The translations under genes were made by a program, and so were the position numbers. This document shows positions 25,088 to 25,119 of a DNA stretch of 25,119 nucleotides, in pieces (the stretch's first letter is position 1; the number at the start of each line of letters is the position of its first letter). Source of the stretch: an uncultured Porphyromonadaceae bacterium (GTDB taxonomy: Bacteria > Bacteroidota > Bacteroidia > Bacteroidales > Muribaculaceae); NCBI GenBank assembly GCA_900544305.1, contig UQUV01000041.1, forward strand, positions 1 through 25,119. The letters run 5' to 3'. The notes under the pieces are model-generated. The model did not search any database. It was not told the origin of the DNA and was given only the letters and a program-made list of their open reading frames with translations.

Positions 25088-25119
25088 TGGGCGAAGATGG
25101 ATTCGAACCACCGAAGGCA
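25088..25119 (-). tRNA. Partial tRNA, probably tRNA-Tyr (3' end only)
   Basis: The window edge cuts this tRNA. Visible are the end of the variable arm (GCCTTC), a T arm GGTGG/CCATC with TTCGAAT loop, the acceptor 3' strand TTCGCCC and discriminator A; no CCA is encoded. The anticodon is outside the window. The variable-arm end resembles class II tRNA-Tyr (compare the GACTTCGAAGGTTCGAATCC region of the E. coli gene), and a Tyr tRNA near tRNA-Thr and tuf is a common bacterial order. Confidence 0.65.

Overview
The window is a chromosomal piece of a Bacteroidales-type bacterium (phylum Bacteroidota). The evidence is Bacteroidota-like core proteins (a 1,269-aa RpoB and a 1,438-aa RpoC), promoters of the Bacteroidota pattern (-33 TTTG / -7 TAnnTTTG), no clear Shine-Dalgarno sequences, a serine-type sulfatase, and a type IX secretion sorting domain on one exported protein. 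The last point leans towards a T9SS-bearing Bacteroidales lineage (Prevotellaceae-like or similar) rather than a typical gut Bacteroides, but genus cannot be fixed from sequence alone.

Layout, left to right. (1) Positions 1-309: AT-rich, no gene, ending in a terminator-like hairpin. (2) 310-5113, minus strand: an operon encoding a 2-hydroxyacyl-CoA dehydratase-activase-type ATPase that is split into two overlapping frames (880 and 523 aa), with a TetR-family regulator as its last gene. A good promoter with a perfect 7+4+7 palindrome at the expected start site precedes it, which suggests TetR autoregulation. (3) 5114-5577: AT-rich divergent intergenic region. (4) 5578-7698, plus strand: a YnfM-like MFS transporter and an exported SMP-30/gluconolactonase-like beta-propeller protein, ending in a strong hairpin shared with the convergent neighbour. 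(5) 7793-12218, minus strand: a large exported glycerophosphodiester phosphodiesterase with a C-terminal T9SS sorting domain, followed by a serine-type sulfatase, driven from a clear promoter at 12288-12318. (6) 12331-25119, minus strand: the conserved transcription/translation cluster, transcribed tRNA-Tyr(partial) - tRNA-Thr - tuf - tRNA-Trp - secE - nusG - rplK - rplA - rplJ - rplL - rpoB - rpoC, closed by a classic intrinsic terminator.

The core cluster makes elongation factor Tu, the SecE translocase subunit, antitermination factor NusG, the L11/L1/L10/L7-L12 stalk proteins and the two large RNA polymerase subunits. A perfect 12-bp hairpin followed by a U run lies between rplL and rpoB. 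This is the place where partial termination is known in E. coli to set the ribosomal protein to polymerase ratio.

The parts most worth a second look are the split activase/TetR operon (a single extra base in a four-G run would explain the split; the repaired protein would be 1,396 aa), the palindrome at its promoter, the T9SS-targeted GDPD paired with a sulfatase, and the rplL-rpoB attenuator-like hairpin. I see no CRISPR array, insertion sequence, phage gene or obvious new defence system.
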